This document shows, piece after piece, positions 6,112 through 6,218 of a stretch of 6,218 nt of DNA. This stretch comes from Opitutales bacterium (GTDB taxonomy: Bacteria > Verrucomicrobiota > Verrucomicrobiia > Opitutales > Intestinicryptomonadaceae): positions 1 to 6,218 of the forward strand of contig JAGBOM010000214.1 in NCBI GenBank assembly GCA_017633865.1, read 5' to 3'. Under the pieces are notes generated by a model. It was not told the origin of the DNA. It saw only the letters and a program-made list of their open reading frames with translations, and did not search any database. Within the stretch, counting starts at the first letter, position 1. The number at the start of each line of letters is the position of its first letter. A program made the position numbers and the translations under genes.

Positions 6112-6218
6112 CTAAAAATCCCTCTCGGAAAAAGCCCAAAACCCCAAGAATCCGAAAACCAAAACGTACGCGGCCGAATACGCCGCGGCCGCCGCGAAGC
6201 GAGCCCAGTCCGCCCCGC
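6112..6218 (-). CDS. C-terminal end of a membrane protein, probably ABC-2 type transporter permease (partial)
   Basis: An open frame enters from the right edge and ends at a TAG at 6114-6112, giving 34 visible residues. They begin GADWARF, run through a small-residue, Ala-rich stretch, continue as a hydrophobic helix (roughly AAYVLVFGFLGFWAF) and finish SERDF. A last transmembrane helix followed at once by a short charged tail ending in R-D-F is common at the C-terminus of ABC-2 type permeases, and that is the basis for the name. The sample is short, so another polytopic membrane protein is possible. The stop lies one base before the ATG of the next gene, and that gene's likely ribosome binding site sits inside this coding end, so the two are probably translationally coupled. 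That a real gene ends here is more certain than its family. Confidence 0.5.
   Translation of the reverse strand, partial: GADWARFAAAAAYSAAYVLVFGFLGFWAFSERDF

Overview
All credible genes in this GC-rich window lie on the minus strand, so the window reads from right to left. Translation and family motifs point to a Gram-negative bacterium: there is an ExbB/ExbD proton channel with a TonB/TolA-type transducer, and a membrane protein with a LolA-like extracytoplasmic domain. Most start codons lack a clear Shine-Dalgarno sequence and instead have AT-rich upstream DNA. I suspect Verrucomicrobiota, possibly the Opitutales, because of the permease / TPR protein / ExbB / ExbD / TonB arrangement and the weak ribosome binding sites. 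That placement is an inference only; no marker gene is present.

Region 1 (6218 to 3239) looks like one transcription unit. It holds the C-terminal end of a membrane protein (probably an ABC-2 type permease), an anchored helical TPR-like protein, an ExbB/TolQ-type channel, an ExbD/TolR-type partner and a TonB/TolA-type protein. Spacings are 1, 22, 3 and 3 nt. The last three would form an inner-membrane machine that uses the proton gradient to act on the outer membrane or the envelope. The permease and TPR protein may be functionally linked or only co-transcribed.

Region 2 (3238 to 3063) is a 176-nt gap with a terminator-like stem, a possible sigma-70-type promoter and AT-rich palindromes. It probably separates two transcription units.

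Region 3 (3062 to 1) begins with a carboxyltransferase of the oxaloacetate decarboxylase alpha / transcarboxylase 5S / pyruvate carboxylase B family that lacks its own biotin domain. It is followed after 16 nt by a membrane protein with a long Pro/Gly/Ala/Phe-rich repeat region and a LolA-like C-terminal domain. Twelve nt further on is the start of a DegT/DnrJ/EryC1/StrS aminotransferase, cut by the window edge. The three do not form an obvious single pathway.

I see no RNA gene, insertion sequence, CRISPR array, integrase or attachment site. The most unusual items are the proline-rich LolA-like protein, the carboxyltransferase without a carrier, the Glu-to-Gly change in the ExbB-like channel, and a T4A3 motif repeated just upstream of three start codons.
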